The notes under the pieces were generated by a model. It saw only the letters and a program-made list of their open reading frames with translations. It did no database searches and was not told where the DNA came from. A program made the translations under genes and the position numbers. 64,000 nt of DNA, from the NCBI GenBank assembly GCA_013368325.1, contig JAACJK010000230.1:1-64000 (forward strand), written 5' to 3'. This document shows, piece after piece, positions 36,811 through 47,817 of this stretch. Position 1 is the first letter of the stretch. Each line of letters starts with the position of its first letter. Source of the stretch: Ephemerocybe angulata. Lineage: Eukaryota; Basidiomycota; Agaricomycetes; Agaricales; Psathyrellaceae.

Positions 36811-36820
36811 CCTTATATAC
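36811..36820 (-). promoter_or_regulatory. TATA box conserved between the inverted arms
   Basis: GTATATAAGG on the minus strand matches TTATATAAGG at 48409-48418 on the plus strand of the other arm. The box and the following 100 bases are among the best-conserved non-coding parts of the duplication. Confidence 0.5.
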
Positions 36821-36998
36821 CCCACCCCGCAACCCCTTTCCAGCCTCCCGTCAGCCTCCCAAGTCGTCTGCCACCGCGCTGCCGAGCGGAACGACTCACC
36901 GCGATCGATCGAGTAGTGGTAAAAATAGCAGGGCGAGATTGTCTATGGGCTGCGACGAAGTCGAAAGGGGGCAGGAGTGAATCAGGAGTAGGCGTCGT

Positions 36999-37392
36999 CG
37001 GCTCTCAGATCCAGGGTGTTCGAGGTGACCGTCATCCGTTCAGCGATGAGGACGAAGGGTGTGTCAAGGGGCGTTCTGTGGCAAGGCGGGCGTATCTTTG
37101 GAGTGAGGGGACCGGTGAGGTGAGCGAGGTCGACAGCATCGGTGTCAAGATTGAGCGGCTCACCGAAAAACGTCTTCAGCCTCGAATAGCGACGCGGCTG
37201 ACCACTACTATAGTAGCAGGTTTGAGTACACAGAGAGCATCCATATCGGCGACACAGTGAGGTATCAGGCTGGGAGGCAATAATCGAATAAGGCCCCAAC
37301 ATCTCCCTCAGCGTTTATATAGCCTCTCCCAGTGTCGCCACGCGCCACTCACTGAACCCCCTAGCTACCTGCCTGAACAAACAATAAACACC
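36999..37392. other. Unique DNA beside the left-arm edge
   Basis: Similarity to the other arm ends at about 36998. A 106-codon minus-strand frame (ATG at 37302) runs into the arm edge, with Cys-rich CRRYGCSLCTQTC, but no family was recognised and it may be chance. Confidence 0.35.
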
Positions 37393-37695
37393 TTATCTCC
37401 TACTCTCCCGAGCCAACCCCGGGTGCTTTGCACTGCAGCGGAGTTTCCCTTTCGTTGCTGAGGGCAAGATGACGCAATGGTTGTGTCCTGGGGAGGGGGG
37501 GTGGCTCTCTCTCTCACTGCTGCTCGATCTCTCAGGAATAGTAGGGAGAGGAGATTCGGGCACTACGGTAACGTGGTTGTTCGTGTAGATTTGAGATGTC
37601 AGTCCATTCGAACCTCTTCGAGACGAGGAGCTAGAGCCTTCGTCGCCACTCACCCGCCCACCCATCGATAGTCGATCCATCCACCCGTCTTCCAT
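37393..37695 (-). CDS. Small Ser/Pro-rich hypothetical, doubtful
   Basis: Starts on ATG at 37695 and runs for 100 codons. It has a Ser-rich patch (GDEGSSSSSRRGSN) and a Pro/Ser stretch (VPESPLPTIPERSSSSERE). No domain, signal peptide or membrane segment. It could be a real low-complexity protein, an exon of a longer gene or a chance frame. Confidence 0.25.
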   Translation of the reverse strand: MEDGWMDRLSMGGRVSGDEGSSSSSRRGSNGLTSQIYTNNHVTVVPESPLPTIPERSSSSERESHPPSPGHNHCVILPSATKGKLRCSAKHPGLARESRR

Positions 37696-38000
37696 TCAAT
37701 CGTCAACATACCCAAAGCGAAGTTAACTCCGCTGCAGTGCAAAGCGTCCGCGTCCTCACCCCACGACGAAGCCCAGAGAAACGGCACTGGTATAAATGAT
37801 CAAGGCGGCGGATTGGGTGGCAAGGTCGAATTATTCGTGTTGGAAGAACAACAGAGGCTGCGGAGAGAAAGGAAGACCGTCGCGCCACATCTCGCGCCAC
37901 CCAGCGCCCATCGAGAAACCAGGTTATGCAAAAAGTCATTCAGTGGAATAGGTTAGACAAAAAGAACGAGCAAGCAAAAAGAAAAGACGCTAAGGCATGA

Positions 38001-39445
38001 TCATCGCAACGCACTAGCGCGCAACGTGCTCGTCGAGTTCCAGAGCATCTCATCCTCCGAGCCCTGCACCTCCTCCGCGCTCTGCCCCATAACAACCGCC
38101 ATATCCGCCTTGTCCTTCTGCAACACCTTCGTAAGATGCGCCAACCCCGCCTGCATATCTTTCAACACCTACAGCGTCACAATCAATCAGCTCCTTCCTC
38201 CAAAAAAAAAGAAAAAGAAAAAAGAAAGAAAACACGCACCTGAATAATCTGCGCCATCCCCTCCTCATCCACAACAGCCCACTCCCCTCCACCCCCCCTC
38301 CCCCTCTCCACCCCCGCCTCCACAGCCCCCACCAGCGCCCACAGCTCATTCACCTTCCCCTTCACCCTCCCCCTCCGCAACTCATCCTCAATCTCCTCCA
38401 ACCGCCCCCTCAACGCCTCCTCCTCCGGCGTAATCGCACTACTCCTCACCGCAGGGATCAGCAAATGCAAATGCGCAATCAGCTTCATCAGTCTATGTGT
38501 GATCTGCGTCTGGGTTGCCCCCGCGCGCTGCAGGCGCGAGGAATTGGAGACGGCGTGGCGCGAAGAGAGGTTGGCTAGCCGCGTTTTGAGGTCGCTGAGT
38601 TTTTGGGATTGCTCCTCTGCTTGTTTGGATTGCGCCTCGACGCGCTCGCGGAGGTCGTCGAAGCCGATGGCGATGACGGGGACGAAGCACGAGGGGTCGG
38701 GGTTCTCGCGCACGGCCTTTTCCCAGACGCTGTCGTTGAGCGCGTTGGGCGGCCGGCCGTACATGTTCACCTGGTTCGGGCCGACGAGGTTGTAGAAGGG
38801 GTGCTACGACGATAATAAAATGATAAAATATATATCAGCATCTCATAGAGAGAGAGAGGTAGAGAGAGAGAGGGAGAGAGGGAGAGAGGGAGAGAGGGAG
38901 AGAGAGAGAGGATAGGGAAAGCAACCAACGCACCTGGAAGCGGCACTGAGGCGAAGAAGGGTTCCACGCATTATACACGGCCTCGATCTTCGCCGTAATC
39001 GTCACATACTGGTTCTGGTTCGCGTCTCCTCCCAAACCCTGCGCACCGTTCAACAAGTTACTCGTGCCCAGCGTCGGCGGCGCCTGCCCCAACGCGCTCG
39101 TCCCAAGCGTGCTACTCCCAAACAGCGAATTTGACGCGCCCGCGTTCGTCGTCGTCGACTGGCCGAACAAACCCCCCTGCTGTTGCTGTTGGGGTTGTTG
39201 CTGCTGCTGCTGGCCGAAAAGTCCACCTCCAGAGGGGTTGGTGGTAGAAGAACCGAAAAGACCAGTTCCCGCAGGCTTGGCGCCGAACAGACCCCCTCCC
39301 CCTCCCCCAGCATTCTGTTGCTGAGCGTTGGTGCTCCCGAAAAGCCCTCCCCCGCCAGCCTGGTTCTGCTGCGTGTTGGTGTTGGTAGATCCAAACAGCC
39401 CTCCCGTCCCCGTCGTCGTGTTACTCCCAAAAAGCCCACCCGCAG

Positions 39446-39476
<31 letters not shown>

Positions 39477-39974
39477 ATTGGGATTACTGCTCCCAAACAA
39501 GCCTCCCCCCGTCGTCCCAGCCGTGCCCCCAAACGCACCCGTAGGCTGCGTCTGCTGCTGCTGCTGCTGATTCGCATTGGTATTCCCAAACAACCCTCCT
39601 CCCGTCGCACCCGCATTCCCACTTCCAAACAACCCCCCTCCCCCCGCCGCCGTCCCCGTATTCGGCTGCGCGCCGAACAACGAAGGCTGCGTCGCCTGCG
39701 CCTGCAAGGGCTGCGCCGTCCCCGCATCCATCGCGCCCCGGAAGCCGAACGCGCCGAAGGGCTGCTGCTGTTGCGGTTGTTGTTGTTGCTGCTGCTGTGG
39801 CTGCTGCTGCTGAGCACCGAAGAGCGAGGGCTGCTGCTGTTGCGGTTGTTGTTGCTGTGGCTGCTGTGGCTGCTGTGGCTGCTGCTGCTGTTGTTGTTGG
39901 CCAAAGAGCCCTGTGCCGCCCGTTGTGGATGTTGCTGCGCCCCCCGTGTTTCCGAAGCCGCCGAAGAGAGACAT
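38001..39974 (-). CDS. NUP54: FG-repeat nucleoporin Nup54/Nup57, 3 exons
   Basis: Component of the central channel of the nuclear pore (the Nsp1/Nup62 complex). Exons 39974-38934, 38803-38240 and 38168-38001 give 590 residues. The N-terminal 300 residues are GLFG/SLFG repeats set in Gly/Asn/Thr and long glutamine runs, which form the permeability barrier and bind transport receptors. The C-terminal part has the family's conserved block (PFYNLVGPNQVNMYGRPPNAL; PDPSCFVPVIAIGFDDLRERVEAQ) and heptad-rich coiled coil (QSQKLSDLKTRLANLSSRH; EEEALRGRLEEIEDELRRGRVKGKVNELWALVGAVEAG), by which it pairs with Nup62 and Nup58. The first intron carries a GA-rich microsatellite. Divergent from the gene at 40469. 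Confidence 0.93.
38849..38912. repeat. GA/GGGA microsatellite inside the NUP54 intron
   Basis: Runs of GAGAGAGAGA alternate with GGGAGAGA units across the 130-nt first intron of the nucleoporin gene. On the transcript this is a CU-rich tract between donor and acceptor, unusually long next to the 50-70 nt introns around it. Confidence 0.8.
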
Positions 39975-40468
39975 GGTGGTGCGGTAGGTGGAAGAATCGA
40001 AGGGGATCTAAGCAGAGGGCGCAATCAGCATCGTCGTCATATCATACCGCCTTTGTGTTTGTGTTCTCAACGAACCTGTCCGCTCTTTTCAGAGGTTGTT
40101 CAGAGGACTGGCACTGAACTCTACCACTGATAAGCTGTCCGACAAGCCTGTATCAGCCTTCGGCCAGTCGAGCGAGAAGAATAGAGGAATAGCGAGGGCC
40201 TGAAGGCGGAGAGGCACAGTGTCCGTTGAAGCAGTCGCGTCGTTGTCTCGTATTTGTTTCGCGCCCCGACAGCCTCCGTCTCCGGGCGGGCCGACAGCCA
40301 TATTTGGCAGGACCCTGTCCGGCAAACATCCAGGTGACCGCCCGTCGCGCCTCCTCCCTCCTCCCACCTCACCACCACGACACTCCCATCCTCCCAAACT
40401 CCCCGATCAATGCGCTAGTCCAAGTGCACTCACAGACCACCCCAACCCCATTCCAGATTTCGGCAGCC
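39975..40468. promoter_or_regulatory. Divergent promoter region, NUP54 / low-complexity gene
   Basis: A 494-bp gap between two start codons on opposite strands. It contains C-rich DNA on the right side (CTCCCTCCTCCCACCTCACC), which is the likely 5' leader of the gene at 40469. Frames extending upstream of 40469 begin only on TTG and are not supported as coding. Confidence 0.45.
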
Positions 40469-41686
40469 ATGTCCTCGCCCTCGTCCATCGCCTCGAGCTC
40501 AGGCGGGCGCCTAGATCTCTCCCTGCCCGCCCGGCCCCCCGCACACACCCCGCGGCCCTCGCTCTCCACACCCACGCCCACAAACGAATGCCAGCACCAC
40601 CACCAGACCCGCTCATCGCCGCAGTCCACACCCACCTCCGGCGGAGCCGCCCACCCCAGCGCGCCCCCTCCGATCCAACAACCCCGCGCGTCCCCAGGAC
40701 ACCCCGCGCGATACCCTCCCCGCCACGCCCAAGACCACACCCCACCCACGCGCGACGACACCACTCGGCGCACATCAGATCATGGCGGCGATAACAGGTC
40801 AACCAACTGGGAGATGCGCCCTCCCTATCATACCGCCCAAAACCGCGAACAGCAGCACCGATACCCCACCACATACCCGCTCTCCTCCCCCGCCTCCTTC
40901 ACCCCACGAAACGCCGAATTCGAATCCACCTTCGACTCCACCAGCACCAGAAGCACAACAGCATACAGCCCGCTCGTCTCCACCACCGCTTCCACGCCCA
41001 CAACCCGCTTCACCTACCCCACCCGCGACTTCCACCCCTCCACCCACACCCACACCCCGCACTCCACCCACACCCACCCCAACTCCCACACCCGCGGCAC
41101 GCGCCCCAACAACTCCCACAACAACAACAAAAACACCAACAACAAAAAACGCACGAAATTCGGGAACCGCCACAACAACCCCCACGCGCGAAACCGCGCC
41201 GCAAAGTTCAAAGCAGGCGCCGTAAAGCGCAACTACAACCCAAACAACAACCGCGCCGACCACTCTCAAACAGCGAGCGGGTCCCCGAATTCGAATCGAG
41301 GACAGCGATACCAATACCCCGAACCGTCGCCGCAATCGAGCGTCAGCGCCTCCAGTCCTCAGATCCTCGAGCAGCCGGCCAGTCGCTCGATGGCCCCGCC
41401 CCCTATGCCTCCTCCGTCGCGTCCTACGTGGGACCATTATACAAATCGTACGTCCGCTCTTTGCTCTAAATATATGCGCGAATGTTCATTGGTCTATGCA
41501 GTATCGCTCGACGACCTGGACCACGCGAAGAACCTTGTGCTTGACCTCCTCGGCTGGGGCGTGCAGCCCGAGTACCTCCTCACGAGCGGGGTGTCCGCGC
41601 AGCTTATCAACAGAGTCTTTACGGACTTGCGCTTAAGGTTGCCGCAGGACTTTGTCGCTCCTGCCGAGCATCCTGCGATTGTATAG
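40469..41686 (+). CDS. Pro/Thr/Asn-rich low-complexity protein with a conserved C-terminal segment
   Basis: No named function is recognised. The start is the ATG at 40469 (MSSPSSIASSSGG). An intron at 41448-41501 gives 387 residues. The first 300 residues are disordered: Pro/Thr/His/Ser-rich, with an Asn/Lys-rich patch (NNNKNTNNKKRTKF) and a basic patch (ARNRAAKFKAGAVKRNY) that might bind RNA. The last 45 residues differ sharply: a compact block, LDDLDHAKNLVLDLLGWG...PEYLL, then SAQLINRVFTDLRLRLP, looks like a short helical domain and is probably the conserved part. The combination suggests a regulator with a disordered RNA-interacting region, but this is inference. Confidence 0.7.
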   Translation: MSSPSSIASSSGGRLDLSLPARPPAHTPRPSLSTPTPTNECQHHHQTRSSPQSTPTSGGAAHPSAPPPIQQPRASPGHPARYPPRHAQDHTPPTRDDTTRRTSDHGGDNRSTNWEMRPPYHTAQNREQQHRYPTTYPLSSPASFTPRNAEFESTFDSTSTRSTTAYSPLVSTTASTPTTRFTYPTRDFHPSTHTHTPHSTHTHPNSHTRGTRPNNSHNNNKNTNNKKRTKFGNRHNNPHARNRAAKFKAGAVKRNYNPNNNRADHSQTASGSPNSNRGQRYQYPEPSPQSSVSASSPQILEQPASRSMAPPPMPPPSRPTWDHYTNRTSALCSKYMRECSLVYAVSLDDLDHAKNLVLDLLGWGVQPEYLLTSGVSAQLINRVFTDLRLRLPQDFVAPAEHPAIV

Positions 41687-41996
41687 ACGTGTCTCTCAAG
41701 GTCATTTTCCTCATCTTGTTTTGTTGCTCCTGCGGAACCTATCCTCCATCTCTCTTCCATTCTTCTTGCTTTGTGGATGCTCTCTGCTCTCGCTGTGTAC
41801 CCTTATCCCCTAACCCTCCTTTCCTATTGTTTTATAGCACCTGTAACAATATCAGCACCAAAAGGGACTTTGATACCCACCCCATGTATGCATGCCTTTG
41901 GACAGTCGACAGCCGGGTAGAATAATGTGATTTATATCGGCGGGAATAAGGAATGTACTGCGTCTACGGATAATGCTGGGTCGCGCGCGTCTACAC

Positions 41997-43155
41997 CTAC
42001 AAAGCGCTGGCACCTGTCGAAGGATGAGAAAGAGACCCCAAAGCGGAGGGGGAGGTGACGCACCGGTAATGATATCGACGAGCTCGTTCGTGATAGCGGC
42101 CTGGCGACCACGGTTGTACTGCATCTGGAGGGAGGCAATCATGTCGGTGGCGTTCTTCGAGGCAGAGTCCATGGCGTTTCGTCTGTGGAAAGAATAAGTA
42201 CGGCGGCCTGGGGTAAACAAACGCGAGTGGGAGCTTGCGCACCGTGCAGACTGCTCGCAAGCGTGACCCTCGGTGAGAGCAGCGAAGATGGCGTTCGCAA
42301 GAGAGAACTCGGCCAGGTCCTTGGTAGCATCATCCTCGTTTTCGTAGGTCTTGAACGCGTCGCTGGCCTTCAACGCCTCCTCGCCCTTGACCTGGACGGC
42401 GGCGGGCGCGTACGAGATGGCGGAGACGAACTTGTTGTAGATGAGCACGACCGAGTCGTACTTGACGCCGCTCCTGATGATGAGGTCCGCGACGGCGGCG
42501 GCGTCCGCGAAGGTGGGGATGTCGCGGCCGATCTGGTTGAACGTGAGGCGCAGGTTGTCAGAAGCAACGCGGAGCAGCTGTTGCTTGGACTTGTCGCCGA
42601 TGACGACGAGGGGGGAGGCGGGGTCGACGGACTTGTCGTGCTCGAGCGGCGACTCGGGGCTGTTGGCGAGCGCGCGGCGGGTGGCCTTGCTGACGGAGGA
42701 GTGGATGCCGCCGCAGAGGCCCTTGTCGGAGGAGACGACGATGAAGAGCTTCGTGCCGCCCGTGGTGTCGGTGACGTGGTCGAAGACCTCTATTTATTGT
42801 GGGGTTAGTGCCCCGTGGGCCAAGCGAGGATGTGGGTCGAGGACGACGCACCAGAGTTGGCGAGCCCGTACTCCTTTCCAGCGTTCATCGCGCGCTGGGC
42901 CTTGGCGAGCTTGGTGGACGCAATCATTTTCATCGACTACAATACACATTCATTTCTGCGCCGTCAGCACCCCGCCCTTCCCCATCCCAAGTGCACAACA
43001 CCGAAACGCACCTTGGTGATTTTCTCGATGTTCCGCACGGACTTCAAGCGCAGCTCGATTTCGCGGAGGGTGGCCATGTTGCGGGCCTGCTGGGGGGCGG
43101 CGGCGGACGCAGAGGCGCGCGTCGCGGCGCGGACGAGGGTTTGGCGGGCGAGCAT
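41997..43155 (-). CDS. ATP3: ATP synthase F1 gamma subunit, 5 exons
   Basis: Central rotor stalk of mitochondrial F1Fo ATP synthase. Exons 43155-43012, 42936-42852, 42789-42243, 42182-42064 and 42013-41997 give 303 residues. The N-terminus MLARQTLVRAATRASASAA is an Arg/Ala-rich presequence. Mature-type sequence starts at NMATLREIELRLKSVRNIEKITK, joined to SMKMIASTKLAKAQRAM, the family's N-terminal rotor helix. The middle has the hallmark SSDKGLCGGIHSS. The C-terminal helix carries [38 protein letters not shown], cut here by an intron so that the last exon is only 17 nt. Divergent from eIF2-beta across 210 bp. Confidence 0.96.
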
Positions 43156-43365
43156 GGTGTACTAGGGAGGCAGAAAAGAAACGAACGACGACGACGAGAC
43201 CACTGGACTTGCCCTGCTGCCAGCAAAATCGGGCACTCTCGGCGCACACGGCTTTCTTCCCACGGCACCTGCCCGATTCGGAATCTGCTTAGCTGATGGC
43301 TCGATTATCTATCATTCTCCAAGCACGAGTCACACCAAAACACTCTGCTCTTTACTTTGACAACC
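43156..43365. promoter_or_regulatory. Shared divergent promoter, ATP3 / SUI3
   Basis: A 210-bp gap between two ATGs on opposite strands, both highly expressed housekeeping genes. No TATA box is evident. It is a compact bidirectional promoter by position. Confidence 0.6.
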
Positions 43366-44697
43366 ATGGCCTCTGAGGAACCGCTGTTCGACCCTAGTCT
43401 CAAGAAGAAGAAGAAGAAGGCTGTGGCCTTTACGGAGGACCCGCTCGGTGCGGAGGCGGACCCTACGACGCCCGCGCCGGAGACCATCGACAGCACGACC
43501 CTCAATGGCGTCCCCGTCGATCTCGGGCCCAAGACCGCCATGGAGGCGAGCTCGAACAAGGCCAAGGAGGAGGACGAGTTCAAGGCCATGTTCGGCGACG
43601 TGAAGAAGAAGAAAAAGAAGAAGGAGATCCCCATGGATTTCGTGCGTCCATCCACCCACCACCTCCCCCACCTCTTTTAATCTAATCTACCTATTTTTCT
43701 TCTATGCGCTGCAGGGAGATGACTCTGGCACCGCGACCCCCACCGCCGCAGCCGAAGCCTCTACCGACGGCGCCGCCGCCGCTGGGGGCGACGACCTCGA
43801 CTTCTCCGACCTCAAGAAGAAGAAGAAGAGCAAGAAGGCGAAGACGGCGTTTGATCTCGAGGCGTTCGAGAAGGAGCTGAACCAGAGCAAGGCGAAGACT
43901 GCCGGGGGCGAGGACGAGGAGGACGAGGACGGCGGCGCGCCCGTCGACACCTCGCACCTCGACCACATCGACGACGCCGAGCTCGGCGACGAGAACCCCT
44001 TCGCCCAGCCCGACGCCCCCGCGGGCATCGATGTCGGCACCGAGGCCTGGCTCAACAGTGATCGCGACTATACGTATCAGGAGGTGCGTCGTTGATCTAG
44101 CCTTTTGACTGAGCGGATGCAGAGACTAATTGTTTGTGTGTTAGCTCTTGACACGGTTCTACAACTCTCTTCATGCCGCCAACCCATCTCTCCTCTCCGC
44201 CACCTCCAAGAAACGGTACACTATCGCCCCGCCCCAGCTCTTCCGAGAAGGAAACAAAAAGTCCATCTTCGCCAACGTCACCGAGATCTGCAAAAAGATG
44301 CACAGACAGGTACGTCTAGTCTAACCCCCCTCCTCCTCCCTCCCCACCCACTGACACATCCAAACTCCCTCCTCTCATCCCCACCTGCTATCTGCAGCCG
44401 GAACACGTCATCCAATTCCTCTTCGCCGAAATGGGTACCACCGGCTCCGTCGACGGTGCAGGCCGGCTGGTCATCAAGGGCCGCTTCCAGCAGAAACAGA
44501 TCGAGAACGTCCTGCGCCGCTACCTCGTCGAGTACGTCACCTGCAAGACGTGCAAGTCGCCCGACACCCTCCTCACGAAGGAGAACCGCATCTTCTTCGT
44601 GGCGTGCGAGAGCTGTGGGTCGAGGCGCTCGGTTAACGCGATCAAGAGCGGGTTCCAGGCACAGGTTGGGAAGAGGAGCAAGAACAAGACTGGGTAG
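43366..44697 (+). CDS. SUI3: Translation initiation factor eIF2 beta subunit, 4 exons
   Basis: Part of the eIF2 complex that brings initiator methionyl-tRNA to the 40S ribosome. Exons 43366-43641, 43715-44083, 44145-44309 and 44398-44697 are all in phase 0 and give 369 residues. The N-terminal half has three lysine blocks ([33 protein letters not shown]), which in this family bind eIF5 and eIF2B-epsilon. The C-terminal domain has [21 protein letters not shown] and [18 protein letters not shown]. It ends in a C-x2-C...C-x2-C zinc ribbon ([19 protein letters not shown]). The ATG at 43366 sits in an ACCATGG context. All expected domains are present. Confidence 0.97.
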
Positions 44698-44848
44698 ATG
44701 CGAGTGTGTTGTATCAGATATCATCTTCATTCATTATCACCATCGTTGGTTTCTTGCTGTATGTTCGACGTGTTTTTTGCATTGCATTTTTCTCTCTCTT
44801 TCTTGACTGTAAGACGAGGTCGGCAATGTATCGTGCCTCTTAGATTAG

Positions 44849-45190
44849 ATGGATGGATCAGAGAATCAGGTCCAAGCAGTGCCGTCAGAAGTTTGCACAT
44901 TGGCAGGTGACAGAATCCAAAGGATCTGTGACTCCTGGAAACTCGCTACTATCCTCGACGACACCCGTGAGCAACTGCATCGATGGGTGTATTTTGCGAA
45001 TGGGGTCATGCTCAAGTTCAGCGACCCCTCCGATTCCAAACCGGTGAGATATGGCTATCATTATGCTCGAAACTATACTGGTCTTCCCTTGAATGAAGGC
45101 AAGGAGCTTCTATGGAAGGACGCCCTTGGGTATGCCAACCGCTGGATGGAGGATCGCCCTGATCTCCCGCCGGGATATCCAGAAGCTTGA
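44849..45190 (+). pseudogene. Orphan C-terminal module of an F-box protein
   Basis: A 113-codon frame from ATG 44849. It contains ICDSWKLATILDDTREQLHRWVYFANGVMLK and GKELLWKDALGYANRWMED, which line up with the last two exons of the F-box gene ending at 47817 (KLCEAWKPYV...YYWVYFRDGVILK; GKDELLWKDTLGYTGN). No F-box or leucine-rich part precedes it. A 60-nt GTGAG...CAAG segment inside is a multiple of three and may be a retained intron. It is either a relic of a duplicated F-box gene or a small free-standing protein built from that module. Confidence 0.55.
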
Positions 45191-45629
45191 GTTACATTCC
45201 ATGAATACCTTTTGGCACTTCAGTGCTAGATGTTAGATATGTTAGATATGTAGGGAGTCGATTAGGTTCATACGCACTAAACGGTGCAATGGTCGTACTT
45301 CTCCAGCTGAACGCCAAGAAGAGCAAGGTAACGAAGTTGTTAAACGACCGGGAAAACTAGTGCAGGAGCCAGCGCGGTCCTTCATCGGTAGCCAAGATGG
45401 AAAAGATATACTTGAGCCAATCTCATCAACAGGATGGACCCCCATACTACCCGCTACGTCGGGCCCCCGTCGTACAGCACCCAATAAGCGCCCAGGTCGT
45501 CGTTCGGCAAGTCCCATACTGAATTCCCACGCCGTTGAACACCCGATGACAGCGTGAATTCTTTCCCTCTCACCCCTTCGCTGTCCCTTCCTCCTACTTG
45601 AAGTCTCGGGCTGACCAAGAGCATCGGCA
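45191..45629. other. Intergenic before the F-box gene
   Basis: No gene seen. A short direct repeat (GTTAGATATGTTAGATATG) lies at about 45231-45250. The rest is likely the promoter of the gene at 45630. Confidence 0.4.
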
Positions 45630-47817
45630 ATGGACAGGATTCACTTCACATATCCCAGGAGGGGAGCTACAGTTGTCGAGCAACTTATGCGAAGCAACGA
45701 CGTGGCACCGGAATATCTCCTTCCTGCCATTCGCAATGGACTCGCAACTCTCGAAACTCTGCTTGCGCAGCGGAATGGGAAACCGACGAATCTTGCAGAT
45801 GACATATGTCTGTTCAAGTCAATTCTATCTAGTACCCGATCTATCCCAGAAGAAGTTTGGCAGCAAGTCTTTGTCCATCTCATCGACAGATATGATTCAC
45901 GAACTCTATCGAGCCTTTGTGGAGTGTCGCGGAAATGGTGTTCAGCTGCGAGGTCTGAAACTCAGCTTTGGCGTTATCTTCCTCCACTCATCGTGGGCCC
46001 TGCGGGTGGCTCACAGGCTGCCATTATCAAGAACCGCCTGGACACATTCATCCGTCGTGCAGGGCCACTACTCCCCCTTCATGTCGGTATCATCGACCCA
46101 TCGTATACTCACAACCCAGCATCGTGGAGCCATTACCGCCCAGCTCTGTCTCTTCTCATCAACCAATCCCAACGGTGGTCCTCAGCGCGTATCACAGGGA
46201 CGGTCTCTACACTAAAGGAGCTCCAATCGATTCGGGGCAATCTTCCAGAGCTGACGAAACTCCGCATTGAACTGCACGGCGACCACTCGATGGCGCACCC
46301 ATCACCTGTATTTGCGGATGCGCCTCGACTGCGTCATGTCATACTAATTGGGCATGGGCGCCAATTCATCTCCTTCGATCTACCCTGGTCGCGACTCGAG
46401 ACAGTGCAGAGCTCAATTTCGGGAGAGGATGACGAGACATATAGATATCTTATGGACGCACCACCGGGAGTCTCCTCACTCAAGAGCCTCGACATGATAT
46501 CCAACCAGCCTTCCTGCACATTCCCTCCCCAGCCAAATACCCTCCCTTCGCTTCAAATATTGAGGCTGTCTCTGTTAGGCGAGGAGTCCGCCTGGCGCAT
46601 TGTGGTTCACCACCTCTCGCTGTTGACATTGCCAGCACTCGTTGTGTTCGAGGCTTTCAAAGCCAGAGCAACTACGACATATGCAGTATCCAGGGCCATC
46701 CTGAATATCATCAGGAGATCGGGATGCTCCCTTCAGCGGTTGGCACTTGATATGCCCTTGAACGGGATGGACGCGAGGTCACTCGAAGATGTTATGTGCC
46801 TTTCTCCCGCCTTGACACACCTCCATCTACATACCTTTGAAATACCAGGTGGACCAGCTGGCCAGCAAATGTTCAGATCGGTCATACAAATCCGCGAAGA
46901 CTTGCTTTCCATGCTGGTATTTGACCATGGGGACACCAGGCTCCTCCCTGCCCTCGAGGTCCTCAGGATCGATTCGACCTTCACTAGCCCCAACTTCAGC
47001 TTCGATCTTCTCCCAAACATAATCCATTCAGGGAGTAACCTCAATCTTTCTGCACCGAAGGGCTCGACTGGGCGGCAACTCAAAGAACTCCAACTCTACT
47101 CCTACAATATGATCAAAAGCATTGAAAGTCTTCACAAACTATCTCAGATTCAGGCCAGATTCCAGTTAGAAGCTCCATCAACTAATGCAAGACCCAACCT
47201 CCCTGCCGAAATGGTATCCCGCTGGCGGGAGAGAATAATACAAGATCTGCGCCAAAGCTGGGTCCAAGGCCAATACCTTCGCGGCGACATCTTTCAGCTT
47301 CTGGGAATGGATAATCTCATACGAGAGATGGAAACCTTTGATTTGAAGGAGTACGACACTCGGGCTTTGGCGGTATGTCTCCCGCCGCGCACGCTCTATT
47401 CACCTGCTTAAGATACTCTCAACAGGAAAAAGGGATTATACCTTTGTTGCACAAAATTAGTGCGAGCTACCCAGACATTTCTACATACCGCTTTAGCTCA
47501 AGGGCAAGGAAACTCTGCGAGGCTTGGAAGCCGTACGTTCTCCGCGACGTCGGATGTTTGCCGTATTATTGGGTGTATTTTCGCGATGGCGTTATACTCA
47601 AGAATGTTCATCCTTCGGAGCCAGGTGGGAAGAAATAATCCTTAACCTACACTCAGCCGGTTCACTGACCATTTTTAACTTGTTGGCAGGCAAGGACGAG
47701 CTCTTATGGAAAGACACTCTTGGCTATACTGGCAATGGTATTCAGATGTATGCTAAGCCTGCGCATCTCGATACTCTGACTCGAAGGAACCACGAGAAAT
47801 TGGAAATGTGCAATTAA
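45630..47817 (+). CDS. F-box/leucine-rich-repeat-like protein, 3 exons
   Basis: Probable substrate adaptor of an SCF ubiquitin ligase, target unknown. Exons 45630-47372, 47426-47624 and 47690-47817 give 689 residues. An F-box-like segment near residues 70-115 reads IPEEVWQQVFVHLID...LCGVSRKWCSAARSETQLWRYL. About 400 residues of irregular leucine-rich units follow (LPELTKLRIEL; LPSLQILRLSLLG; LLPALEVLRID; LKELQLYSYN). The last two exons add a compact C-terminal module (LCEAWKPYV, WVYFRDGVILKN, GKDELLWKDTLGY) also present alone at 44849. If the first intron is not removed, the protein stops at 47411 without the module. The family is heavily expanded in agaricomycetes. Confidence 0.8.

Larger units (their letters stand above)
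33600..36998 (+). repeat. Left arm of a diverged inverted duplication
   Basis: This arm matches the reverse complement of 48226-51700. Matched points include the hydrolase coding sequence; the CATGCTCAACATACCTTTTC region near 35520; CGAGGTCTCGCGAGGAGTCC near 36040; the TATA-bearing stretch near 36815; and the right edge, GCAGGAGTGAATCAGGAGTA at 36971-36990. Similarity ends near 36998. The outer edge near 33600 is approximate (TTTCTTTATCTTAT vs TTCCTTTATCTCAT upstream of the hydrolase). Divergence looks like 15-25 percent by eye. Confidence 0.85.

Noticed and set aside
36982..37302. 106-codon Cys-containing frame crossing the inverted-arm edge
   Set aside because: No recognisable domain and the end lies in duplicated DNA; kept only as a note because chance frames of this length are expected here.
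39183..40130. A 315-codon plus-strand Leu-rich frame and a 324-codon minus-strand Ser/Arg frame over the nucleoporin gene
   Set aside because: Both are shadows of the CAG-repeat and GLFG coding sequence of NUP54; their composition is just the translated repeat in other frames.
40226..40468. N-terminal extension of the low-complexity protein
   Set aside because: It begins on TTG, lies in a C-rich leader, and the first ATG in frame is at 40469.
42185..42808. 207-codon plus-strand frame over ATP3
   Set aside because: Antisense shadow of the gamma-subunit exon with GC-rich third positions.
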